A stretch of DNA of 6,068 nucleotides, from positions 1 through 6,068 of the forward strand of contig CABUQY010000091.1 in the NCBI GenBank assembly GCA_902493915.1, given 5' to 3'. Under the pieces are notes generated by a model. The model was not told the origin of the DNA. It ran no database searches and saw only the letters and a list, made by a program, of their open reading frames with translations. This DNA is from an uncultured Collinsella sp. (GTDB taxonomy: Bacteria; Actinomycetota; Coriobacteriia; Coriobacteriales; Coriobacteriaceae). Position 1 is the stretch's first letter. The number at the start of each line of letters is the position of its first letter. A program made the position numbers and the translations under genes. Positions 1-6,068 of this stretch are shown piece after piece.

Positions 1-954
1 CTGGGCGCCGGCGCCAACCCCGAGGTTGGCCGCAAGGCTGCCGATGAGTCCCGCGACGACATTGCCGAGGCGCTTGCTGGTGCCGACATGGTGTTCATCA
101 CCTGCGGCGAGGGCGGTGGCACCGGTACCGGCGCTGCTCCCATCGTTGCCGATATCGCGATGAACGAGGTCGGTGCACTGACCGTCGCCGTCGTGACCAA
201 GCCCTTCACCTTCGAGGGCCGCAAGCGCAAGAAGAGCGCCGAGGAGGGCATTAAGACCCTCTCCGATTGCGTCGACACCATGATTGTCATCCCTAACGAT
301 AAGCTGCTCGACATCGCCGAGAAGAAGACCACCATGCTCGAGGCCTTCGCGATTGCTGATGGCGTCCTTTCCCAGGGCACCCAGGGCATCACCGACCTCA
401 TCACCGTCCCCGGTATCATCAACCTGGACTTCGCCGATGTTAAGACCATCATGAAGCAGGCCGGTACCGCCATGATGGGTATCGGTACCTCTTCTGGGGA
501 TACCCGTGCCGTCGACGCAGCCCAGCAGGCCATCTCCAGCCCGCTGCTCGAGAGCTCCATCGATGGTGCCACACGCGTGCTGCTCTCCATCGCCGGTTCC
601 AAGGACCTGGGCATCCAGGAGATCAGCGACGCCGCCGACGTTGTCGCCAACGCCGTCGACCCCGAGGCCAACATCATCTTCGGTACCGTTGTCGACGAGT
701 CCCTGGGCGATCAGGTGCGTATCACCGTCATCGCTACGGGCTTCTCCGACTCCAACGTCAACCGTCAGGACGAGCTCTTTGCTGCTCAGCAGTCTCAGAG
801 CAAGGCCGCTGCCTCCGCTGAGCCGCAGCGCACCGCTCCGGCCACCAGCCCGGCTCAGGCCGCTCCGACCCGCAACGTCGGTGGCACCGAGCTTCCTAAC
901 TTCGGCAACGATCAGTTCGAGCTTCCCGACTTCCTGAAGCGCGGCAGCTTCTAA
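1..954 (+). CDS. ftsZ: Cell division protein FtsZ, 5'-truncated by the window edge
   Basis: FtsZ is the tubulin-like GTPase that polymerises at midcell into the Z ring and recruits the divisome. The reading frame is open from base 1, and 317 residues are visible before the TAA at 952-954. It begins inside the first glycine-rich nucleotide-binding loop (LGAGANPEVG, visible residues 1-10), so by comparison with E. coli FtsZ about 70 N-terminal residues lie outside. The tubulin signature GGGTGTG is at visible residues 38-44, preceded by GE as in actinobacterial FtsZs. The T7 synergy loop NLDFAD is at 141-146; its acidic residues complete the GTPase site of the neighbouring subunit. A short Ala/Pro/Gln-rich linker (about 255-300) leads to the C-terminal conserved peptide ELPDFLKR (307-314), which binds membrane tethers and regulators. 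A second ELPNF copy lies ten residues earlier. Codon use is strongly C-ending, in keeping with high expression. The identification is secure. Confidence 0.98.
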   Translation: MGAGANPEVGRKAADESRDDIAEALAGADMVFITCGEGGGTGTGAAPIVADIAMNEVGALTVAVVTKPFTFEGRKRKKSAEEGIKTLSDCVDTMIVIPNDKLLDIAEKKTTMLEAFAIADGVLSQGTQGITDLITVPGIINLDFADVKTIMKQAGTAMMGIGTSSGDTRAVDAAQQAISSPLLESSIDGATRVLLSIAGSKDLGIQEISDAADVVANAVDPEANIIFGTVVDESLGDQVRITVIATGFSDSNVNRQDELFAAQQSQSKAAASAEPQRTAPATSPAQAAPTRNVGGTELPNFGNDQFELPDFLKRGSF

Positions 955-980
955 GTCGTTCTTTGCATTGTTGTGCACAG

Positions 981-1013
981 GGGCGTGTCCGTATGGACGC
1001 GCCCTTTTTATTT
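981..1013 (+). terminator. Rho-independent terminator of ftsZ
   Basis: The stem GGGCGTGTCC (981-990) pairs with GGACGCGCCC (995-1004) over ten base pairs, including one U-G wobble, around a GTAT tetraloop. It is followed directly by TTTTTATTT (1005-1013). It lies 26 nt after the ftsZ stop codon, in the right place to end the division-gene transcript. This implies that pgeF and the pst genes need their own promoter downstream. Confidence 0.95.
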
Positions 1014-1041
1014 CGACTTTGTAAACTAGAACCTCCAATCT

Positions 1042-1059
1042 CTTTACGTTCCCTTTACG
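1042..1059 (+). promoter_or_regulatory. Candidate Pho box (7-4-7 direct repeat)
   Basis: Two identical heptamers CTTTACG (1042-1048 and 1053-1059) are separated by TTCC. This 11-bp period is the arrangement bound by a PhoB/PhoP-type response regulator dimer; known examples are CTGTCAT-N4-CTGTCAT in E. coli, GTTCACC-N4-GTTCACC in Streptomyces and TTAACA-type repeats in Bacillus. It sits 105 bp before the pgeF start codon, in the only sizeable gap upstream of the pst genes. The heptamer is not one of the known consensus sequences, and only two units are clear. The role is therefore inferred from geometry and from the downstream genes. Confidence 0.5.
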
Positions 1060-1079
1060 ATTGCCTCCAGCGCAGCAGG

Positions 1080-1112
1080 TATCCTTTTAGAGAAGTATGA
1101 CAGCCGTATAAA
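1080..1112 (+). promoter_or_regulatory. Possible -10 elements of the pgeF-pst promoter
   Basis: Two weak sigma70-type -10 candidates are present. TATCCT at 1080-1085 starts 20 bp after the second Pho-like heptamer. TATAAA at 1107-1112 (five of six consensus bases) has only a poor -35 candidate (CTTTTA, 1084-1089) 17 bp before it. A poor -35 is usual for promoters that depend on an activator of the PhoB type. A promoter must exist between the ftsZ terminator and pgeF, but the sequence does not decide between these two boxes. Confidence 0.3.
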
Positions 1113-1122
1113 CGCTGGCTGT
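1100..1122 (+). repeat. Inverted repeat spanning the possible -10 box
   Basis: ACAGCC (1100-1105) and GGCTGT (1117-1122) are exact reverse complements separated by 11 nt, and a G-U pair can extend the stem by one. The loop contains TATAAA. It could be an operator over the promoter or, if transcription starts upstream, a leader stem-loop. A six-base inverted repeat can also arise by chance. Confidence 0.3.
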
Positions 1123-1123
1123 A

Positions 1124-1136
1124 GCGGCGATGCCGC
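1124..1136 (+). other. Small hairpin in the pgeF leader
   Basis: GCGGC (1124-1128) and GCCGC (1132-1136) form a perfect five-pair GC stem with a GAT triloop, ending 14 nt before the pgeF Shine-Dalgarno sequence. No T-run follows, so it is not a terminator. It may be a leader structure affecting mRNA stability or ribosome access. No known riboswitch fold is recognisable in this short leader. Confidence 0.3.
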
Positions 1137-1150
1137 GGTACTTGTGTTAT

Positions 1151-1157
1151 TAGGAGG
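1151..1157 (+). promoter_or_regulatory. Shine-Dalgarno that fixes the pgeF start
   Basis: TAGGAGG lies 7 nt before ATG 1165, a near-ideal ribosome binding site. The in-frame GTG at 1144 is upstream of this motif and would place it inside the coding region, so ATG 1165 is the start. Confidence 0.9.
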
Positions 1158-1164
1158 CTTTAGT

Positions 1165-1965
1165 ATGGCAGCACGTGCGGACAAAGTTTCGCGTGTCGAC
1201 CATGATGGAGTTACGTTGGTGGAAGGCGCGACATCCGATGTTCGCTTTGCCTTCACCGAGCGCGCCGGTGGTGTTTCCGAAGATGCGTACTCCTCACTCA
1301 ACTTGGGCTCGCATGTTGGCGATGATCCCTTTGCTGTTCAAGAAAATCGTCGTCGCGCGCTCGAGGCTATGGGTGCCGCCGAGTGCGAGCACAACCTGCT
1401 CGTTCCCAATCAGGTCCATGGTGACCATATCGTTGCGGTGACCTCGAACGGCGCCGATGACCTTGAGGACGTCCGCGAGCAGATTGCCGAGGGCTGCGAT
1501 GCCATCGTCTGTACGGCGCATAACGTACCCGTGCTGCTCTGCTTTGCCGACTGCGTTCCCGTGGTGCTGGTGGCCCCTGGCGGATTTGCCGTGGTGCACT
1601 CCGGTTGGAAGGGCACGATTGCACGCATTTCCGCCAAGGCGTGCCAGGCGCTTTGCGATGCTGCCGGTTGCGATGCGAGCGGCGTTTCCGCCTATATCGG
1701 CCCCCATATCTTGGGTGACGAATATGAGGTATCCCAGGAACTCATGGATCGCTTTGCCGCCGAGTTCTCTTGCATCGATGCGAGTACCTCTCGCATGCTC
1801 GATCTTTCCGCTGCCATTCGCGAGGCGCTGGTAGATGTCGGTGTCGACGCGGATAATATCGTGGATACCCAGCTTTCGACCGTGCGTCAGAACGACCGCT
1901 TTTATTCCTACCGTAACGAGGGCGGCACCTGTGGGCGCCATGCTGCGATCGGCGTGATGCTATGA
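1165..1965 (+). CDS. pgeF: PgeF/YfiH family purine nucleoside phosphorylase / peptidoglycan editing factor
   Basis: A 266-residue cytosolic enzyme of the DUF152/YfiH/LACC1 family, often mislabelled polyphenol oxidase or laccase. Family members are reported as zinc- or copper-binding enzymes with purine nucleoside phosphorylase and adenosine deaminase activity, and as factors limiting wrong amino acids in peptidoglycan precursors. The metal and active-site triad is visible: His85 (NQVHGDH), Cys130 (FADCVPV) and His145 (VVHSGWKG). The late motif YIGPHI (177-182) carries His at a position that is commonly Cys or another small residue, and the family ending SYRNEGGTCGR is at 248-258. Length is typical and no signal peptide is seen. 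It contains ten cysteines, rather many for its size. pgeF commonly follows ftsZ in actinobacteria, but here a terminator separates them. Its stop overlaps the pstS start (ATGA), placing it at the head of the phosphate-uptake operon. The family call is firm; the true substrate here is unknown. Confidence 0.92.
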   Translation: MAARADKVSRVDHDGVTLVEGATSDVRFAFTERAGGVSEDAYSSLNLGSHVGDDPFAVQENRRRALEAMGAAECEHNLLVPNQVHGDHIVAVTSNGADDLEDVREQIAEGCDAIVCTAHNVPVLLCFADCVPVVLVAPGGFAVVHSGWKGTIARISAKACQALCDAAGCDASGVSAYIGPHILGDEYEVSQELMDRFAAEFSCIDASTSRMLDLSAAIREALVDVGVDADNIVDTQLSTVRQNDRFYSYRNEGGTCGRHAAIGVML

Positions 1966-2798
1966 GAAAGATCGTATCGGTCCTGAGCGCCGCTGTGCTT
2001 ACGCTTACGCTGTGCGCCTGTTCTTCGGGATCTTCTACCTCTTCCATTACCGTCGCTGGCTCCACGACCTGCCTTCCTATCGCCGAGATTGCGGCCGAGG
2101 GCTTTAAGGAGGAGACCGGCATCGACGTGCTCGTTTCCGGTTTGGGTTCTTCTGCTGGCATCGAGGCCGTCAGCGCCGGCACGGCCGATATCGCCAGCTC
2201 CTCCCGTGGACTCAATGCCGACGAACAGGATCTGGGCCTGACTCCCATCGTCATTGCCCACGACGGTATCGCGGTCATCGTGAACGACGATAACCCGGTC
2301 GATAACCTCTCGACCGAGCAGCTCCGCGATATTTACGCCGGCAAGATCACCAACTGGAAAGAAGTCGGTGGCGAGGACCTGAGGATTCAGGTTATCAACC
2401 GAGATGAGGCGTCCGGCACGCGTGAGGCCTTCCGTACCATCGTGATGGACGGCACGCCGTTCGATCGCCGCTCGGCCGTTCTTTCGGGCACGGGCCAGGT
2501 GCGCGACGTGGTATCTCGTTCGCGCGGTGCCATTGGCTACATTTCGCTGGGCTTCGTCGATAGCCTCAACGCCAAGACCTCGGTCAGGGCCGTCTCGGTC
2601 AATCATGTTGAGGCGTCCGAGAAGACGGTCGCGAGCGGCGGCTATCCCATCTCGCGCGACCTTTACTTCTTTGTGAAGGGTGCTCCTTCGCAGCAGGCGC
2701 AGGATTACATCGACTACGTGACGTCCGAAGAGATGGACAAGCAGATTCGCGAGGCGGGCTTTATTCCCGTCACCAACGACGAGAAGGGGAGTGAGTAG
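1962..2798 (+). CDS. pstS: Phosphate ABC transporter substrate-binding lipoprotein PstS
   Basis: This 278-residue protein is the extracytoplasmic receptor that captures inorganic phosphate and delivers it to PstCA. The N-terminus is a lipoprotein signal: positively charged MRK, a hydrophobic stretch, then LCAC with Cys20 as the probable lipidated residue, followed by a short Ser/Gly/Thr tether. Phosphate-contact motifs of the family are present: AGSTT (32-36), the SSSRGL segment (79-84) and RDEASGTRE (147-155). The segment LRDIYAGKITNW (121-132) is also typical. It is somewhat shorter than E. coli PstS but usual for Gram-positive forms. The ATG shares the ATGA tetranucleotide with the pgeF stop, and no good Shine-Dalgarno precedes it, so translation is probably coupled to pgeF. 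There is only one base between its stop and the pstC ATG. Confidence 0.97.
   Translation: MRKIVSVLSAAVLTLTLCACSSGSSTSSITVAGSTTCLPIAEIAAEGFKEETGIDVLVSGLGSSAGIEAVSAGTADIASSSRGLNADEQDLGLTPIVIAHDGIAVIVNDDNPVDNLSTEQLRDIYAGKITNWKEVGGEDLRIQVINRDEASGTREAFRTIVMDGTPFDRRSAVLSGTGQVRDVVSRSRGAIGYISLGFVDSLNAKTSVRAVSVNHVEASEKTVASGGYPISRDLYFFVKGAPSQQAQDYIDYVTSEEMDKQIREAGFIPVTNDEKGSE
2785..2791 (+). promoter_or_regulatory. Shine-Dalgarno that fixes the pstC start
   Basis: AGGGGAG, inside the last codons of pstS, is 8 nt before ATG 2800. The in-frame GTG at 2791 overlaps this motif and has no binding site of its own at a proper distance. ATG 2800, one base after the pstS stop, is therefore the better start. 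Confidence 0.7.
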
Positions 2799-2799
2799 C

Positions 2800-3726
2800 A
2801 TGGAAGCACAGGAAAACTCCCAGACTGAGCAGAATGCTCAGGCACCCAAGAAGCGCGAGCTGGCGCTCGTATCGCGCAGTACCTATATCAAGGAGAAGGC
2901 GCTGCAGTGGATCTTCTTTGCCTGCGCGTTCTTGGCGGTCGTTACCGTCATCCTGATTTTTGTCTTTACCACATACTCGGCGCTGCCCGTCTTTACCGAC
3001 ATCGGTCTGGCGGACTTCTTTAGCTTTACGTGGGCGCCCTCTGAGGGCCACTACGGCATCATGTCGCTGCTTGCCGGCTCAGGTCTGGTGACCGTCGGTG
3101 CGCTCGCCATGGGCGTGCCGCTAGGTGTGGGCACGGCCGTGTACCTGGTCGAGATCGCCGGCAAGCGCGTGCGCAAGCTTATCAGCCCCGCCGTTGACCT
3201 GTTGGCCGGCATCCCTTCTATCATCTATGGCTTCTTTGGAATGATCATCATCCGTCCGTTTATCGCGCAACTGACCGGTGGTCTTGGTTTTGGTGCGCTG
3301 ACGGCGTGGTTCGTGCTTGCCATCATGATCGTTCCTACCATCACCACACTCACCATCGATGCCCTCAATTCCATTCCCATGGGCATTCGCGAGGCATCGT
3401 ATGCCATGGGCGCCACCAAGTGGCAGACCATCTATAAGGTCGTGCTACCTGCCGCTAAGCTGGGTATCGTGGATGCCATCGTGCTGGGTATGGGCCGTGC
3501 CATCGGAGAGACCATGGCCGTGCTCATGGTCGTGGGTAATGCCCCGGTTATTCCCGACAGCATTGCGAGCCCTATCTCGACGCTCACGAGCCAGATCGCA
3601 CTCGACATGAGCTATTCCTCGGGTCTGCACCGCTCGGCGCTGTTCGGCATGGGCGTGGTCCTGTTTATCATCTCCGCCACGCTGGTGGGCATCGTCCGTC
3701 TGATTTCCAAGAAGAAGAGGGGGTAG
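2800..3726 (+). CDS. pstC: Phosphate ABC transporter permease PstC
   Basis: One of the two membrane subunits forming the phosphate channel, 308 residues. A charged, Gln-rich cytoplasmic tail (1-35) precedes six predicted membrane helices at about 36-58, 88-115, 130-155, 165-187, 220-245 and 279-302. Between helices four and five lies the EAA loop that docks on PstB: REASYAMGATKWQ (197-209), with the family Glu (198), Gly (204) and the LP pair (216-217). The conserved GRAIGET motif (232-238) in helix five carries the Arg and Glu that mutagenesis of E. coli PstC links to phosphate transport. Highly similar GRAIGET and GATKWQ motifs recur in the next gene, as expected of paralogous permeases. 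PstC rather than PstA is chosen from the gene order pstS-C-A-B and the intact PstC-style EAA loop. The start ATG 2800 is supported by an upstream Shine-Dalgarno; a GTG nine bases earlier is the alternative. Confidence 0.96.
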   Translation: MEAQENSQTEQNAQAPKKRELALVSRSTYIKEKALQWIFFACAFLAVVTVILIFVFTTYSALPVFTDIGLADFFSFTWAPSEGHYGIMSLLAGSGLVTVGALAMGVPLGVGTAVYLVEIAGKRVRKLISPAVDLLAGIPSIIYGFFGMIIIRPFIAQLTGGLGFGALTAWFVLAIMIVPTITTLTIDALNSIPMGIREASYAMGATKWQTIYKVVLPAAKLGIVDAIVLGMGRAIGETMAVLMVVGNAPVIPDSIASPISTLTSQIALDMSYSSGLHRSALFGMGVVLFIISATLVGIVRLISKKKRG

Positions 3727-3729
3727 GCT

Positions 3730-4635
3730 ATGTCCGATTCCGTTGACACGACGGTCGATACGACCTCGTCGCGCGAGCGCATCAAGCGTGCCCTTTTCCA
3801 CGGCAAGAAGGGCCGCATCAACAAGGACCTGTCCAACAAGATCATGCTTGGCGTGTTCCGTGCCGCGGCATACATCACCACGCTGGTGCTGGTCGCTATC
3901 ATCGCCTACGTGGTCATTAACGGCCTGCCGCATATCTCACTCGACTTTATCTTCGGTTGGCCCCAGGGCGTCAACGCCGAGGGCGGAATTTGGCCCACAA
4001 TCGTCTCGACCGTCTATGTGACGGCACTCGCCATGCTTATCTGCACGCCGATCGCTGTGCTGGCAGCCGTCTATCTGGCCGAGTACGCCAAGCAGGGCAA
4101 GGTCGTCGAGCTCATTCGCTACGCTGCTGACGCTTTGGCCTCGGTGCCCTCCATCGTTATGGGCCTGTTTGGCTACGCCTTGTTTGTCGAGGCTATGGGT
4201 CTGGGCCTTTCGATGGTCTCGGCCGCTTTGGCGCTGGCACTTCTGATGCTCCCCATCGTCATGCGCACCACCGAAGAGGCCATTCGCGCCGTTCCGCGCT
4301 ATATCCGGTGGGGTGCGTACGGCCTGGGCGCCACCAAGTGGCAGGTCGTCTCCAAGATCGTGCTTCCTTCTGCCTTTGGCCGTATTGCCACGGGTATCGT
4401 CCTCGCCATCGGCCGTGCCATTGGCGAGACCGCGGTGGTGCTCTACACCATGGGCCAGGCCATCAATCTACCTATTTCGCCGCTCGATTCCGGCCGCCCC
4501 ATGACGGTTCACCTGTACCTGCTTGCCAACGACGGCATCAACATGAACGCAGCCTATGGCACCGCGCTCTTGCTGATGGTGATCATTCTGGCCTTCAACC
4601 TGTTTGCGCGCTTCCTGTCGCGCAAGCGTCGCTAG
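3730..4635 (+). CDS. pstA: Phosphate ABC transporter permease PstA
   Basis: The second channel subunit, 301 residues, partner of PstC. It has a basic cytoplasmic extension of about 38 residues, then predicted membrane helices at about 41-64, 88-116, 135-155, 157-178, 217-240 and 274-295. The helix-five motif GRAIGET (228-234) is kept, and the YGLGATKWQ segment (197-205) and LP pair (211-212) mark the PstB docking loop. The residues at the EAA position itself read RWGA (193-196), where PstA and PstC proteins normally have REAA or REAS, so the usual Glu is Trp194. The start ATG is 3 nt after the pstC stop and is preceded by AGAGGGGG with a 6-nt gap, a good binding site. The frame is intact and the length is normal, so this looks like a functional gene with an unusual docking loop. 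Confidence 0.95.
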   Translation: MSDSVDTTVDTTSSRERIKRALFHGKKGRINKDLSNKIMLGVFRAAAYITTLVLVAIIAYVVINGLPHISLDFIFGWPQGVNAEGGIWPTIVSTVYVTALAMLICTPIAVLAAVYLAEYAKQGKVVELIRYAADALASVPSIVMGLFGYALFVEAMGLGLSMVSAALALALLMLPIVMRTTEEAIRAVPRYIRWGAYGLGATKWQVVSKIVLPSAFGRIATGIVLAIGRAIGETAVVLYTMGQAINLPISPLDSGRPMTVHLYLLANDGINMNAAYGTALLLMVIILAFNLFARFLSRKRR

Positions 4636-4647
4636 TTAAGGAGTCCC

Positions 4648-5451
<804 letters not shown>

Positions 5452-5543
5452 TCGGTGCGACTAGTCCCAATCCGATCGGACCTGGTCCGGTGCGTATTCA
5501 CTGTGCGGGCGGCATGACCGCACCCAACTGATTGGAGTGAACC
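5452..5543 (+). promoter_or_regulatory. Structured pstB-phoU spacer
   Basis: The only sizeable gap inside the pst operon, 92 nt. It holds several inverted repeats: GATCGG (5450-5455) with CCGATC (5472-5477), the palindrome TCCGATCGGA (5471-5480), CGGAC-CTG-GTCCG (5477-5489), and GTGCGG (5503-5508) with CCGCAC (5518-5523) across a 9-nt loop. The heptamer CGGTGCG occurs twice (5453-5459 and 5488-5494). None of the stems is followed by a T-run, so there is no ordinary terminator. No convincing promoter or Pho-like heptamer is seen. It may be an mRNA processing or stabilising element that sets phoU apart from pstSCAB. The function is inferred only from structure and position. Confidence 0.35.
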
Positions 5544-6068
5544 ATGCGCAAACTGTTTTCCCGTCAGCTCATCGAGGCCCGTCACGAGATGCTGAGCATC
5601 TACGAGGCCGTCGATCTGGCCCTCCACGATGCCGTGAAGGCCTATGTGACCGACGACCGCAAGCTCGCCACCAAGACCAAGAAGCGCACGCTTTCGATTG
5701 ACGCACGCTGCGCCAACCTGGAGGCCGTCTGCTACAACCTGATTGCCACGCAGTCACCGGTCGCCTCCGACTTCCGCTTGCTGCAGACGATCATCTACGT
5801 CGACTTTAACCTGCAGCGCATGACCGATAAGGTTCGCCAGATTTGCCGCGCCACGCGTCATATGATCAAGGCCGACATCTCGCTGCCCAAGGAACTTGTC
5901 GGCACGGTCGAGGCCGAGGCTGAGGCCGTCTACCAGGTGCTGGGCTCTTCGCTTTCTGCGCTCGTCACCAACGACATGTCCATCATCTGCAACTTGGCCG
6001 TCGAGGACGAGCCAGTGCACGCCGCCTACGAGAAGTTCTTCCGCACCTTTAACCGCATGGACACGGGC
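5544..6068 (+). CDS. phoU: Phosphate signalling regulator PhoU, 3'-truncated by the window edge
   Basis: PhoU is a cytoplasmic all-helical protein with two three-helix repeats that associates with PstB and a PhoR-type sensor kinase and keeps the Pho regulon off when phosphate is plentiful. The frame is open from ATG 5544 to the last base, giving 175 residues of an expected 215-230. GGAG lies 6 nt before the ATG. The start RKLFSRQLIEARHEMLSIYEA and the segment LEAVCYNLIATQSPVASDFR (59-78) match the first repeat, where the family shows E..CL.LL..QQP.A.DLR. The following metal-site motif, usually ERIGD or ERMGD, reads QRMTD (91-95), losing the Glu and Gly. The second repeat begins near residue 115 and is cut before its own motif. 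Position after pstB is the standard context. The call is strong; whether metal binding persists is open. Confidence 0.93.
   Translation, partial: MRKLFSRQLIEARHEMLSIYEAVDLALHDAVKAYVTDDRKLATKTKKRTLSIDARCANLEAVCYNLIATQSPVASDFRLLQTIIYVDFNLQRMTDKVRQICRATRHMIKADISLPKELVGTVEAEAEAVYQVLGSSLSALVTNDMSIICNLAVEDEPVHAAYEKFFRTFNRMDTG

Noticed and set aside
506..937. Plus-strand second-frame open frame inside ftsZ
   Set aside because: A low-complexity Ser/Pro/Arg translation, typical of the +1 frame of a high-GC gene; the ftsZ frame explains the region.
1144..1164. Upstream GTG start for pgeF
   Set aside because: The TAGGAGG binding site lies inside this extension and is ideally placed for ATG 1165.
1044..1301. 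Minus-strand open frame across the ftsZ-pgeF gap and the start of pgeF
   Set aside because: It overlaps the pgeF Shine-Dalgarno and coding start and has no recognisable features; better explained as chance.
1165..1965. Laccase or polyphenol oxidase in the usual sense
   Set aside because: The protein has no cupredoxin copper-binding motifs; the His/Cys/His triad and the GGTCGR-type ending place it in the YfiH/PgeF family.
1908..2801. Long open frame on the minus strand (297 codons) antisense to pstS
   Set aside because: It lies opposite a well-recognised gene with lipobox and phosphate motifs, shows no recognisable family, and long antisense frames are common in high-GC DNA with C-ending codons.
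5503..5523. Terminator between pstB and phoU
   Set aside because: The stem has a 9-nt loop and no following T-run, and phoU directly downstream belongs to the same functional unit.

Overview
The window is a compact, entirely plus-strand stretch of high-GC bacterial chromosome (roughly 60% G+C by eye) and codes almost from end to end. It opens inside ftsZ, the cell-division tubulin. After a strong Rho-independent terminator and a roughly 150-bp control region comes a run of six genes: pgeF (multicopper-oxidase-like/YfiH family), then pstS, pstC, pstA, pstB and the 5' part of phoU. The sequence style (high G+C, FtsZ with a GEGGGTGTG loop and a short Ala/Pro linker, pgeF right after ftsZ, a lipoprotein PstS) suggests an actinobacterium, most likely a Coriobacteriia member such as a Collinsella relative. 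That placement is an inference from gene style and order; no marker gene in the window proves it.

Layout: 1-954 is ftsZ without its 5' end, and 981-1013 is its terminator. The gap 1014-1164 holds a Pho-box-like 7-4-7 direct repeat (CTTTACG-TTCC-CTTTACG, 1042-1059), weak promoter candidates, an inverted repeat and a small hairpin close to the Shine-Dalgarno of pgeF. From 1165 to 5451 five genes follow with spacings of -4, +1, +3 and +12 nt, so they very likely form one transcript. A 92-nt spacer rich in inverted repeats separates pstB from phoU, which begins at 5544 and runs off the window.

How the genes work together: PstS, anchored to the outer face of the membrane, captures inorganic phosphate. 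PstC and PstA form the channel, PstB hydrolyses ATP, and PhoU links transporter state to the PhoR/PhoB(P)-type two-component system, whose genes are not in the window. PgeF is encoded at the head of the same unit and overlaps pstS by the ATGA tetranucleotide. Enzymes of its family are reported to act in peptidoglycan precursor editing and as purine nucleoside phosphorylases/deaminases; the phosphorolysis reaction consumes phosphate, so co-expression with a phosphate importer may have meaning.

I found no mobile element, CRISPR array, tRNA or rRNA, and no novel multi-gene system. The points most worth a second look are the pgeF-pst fusion and its candidate Pho box, the loss of the EAA-loop glutamate in PstA, the altered metal-site motif in PhoU, and the doubled ELPxF motif at the FtsZ C-terminus.
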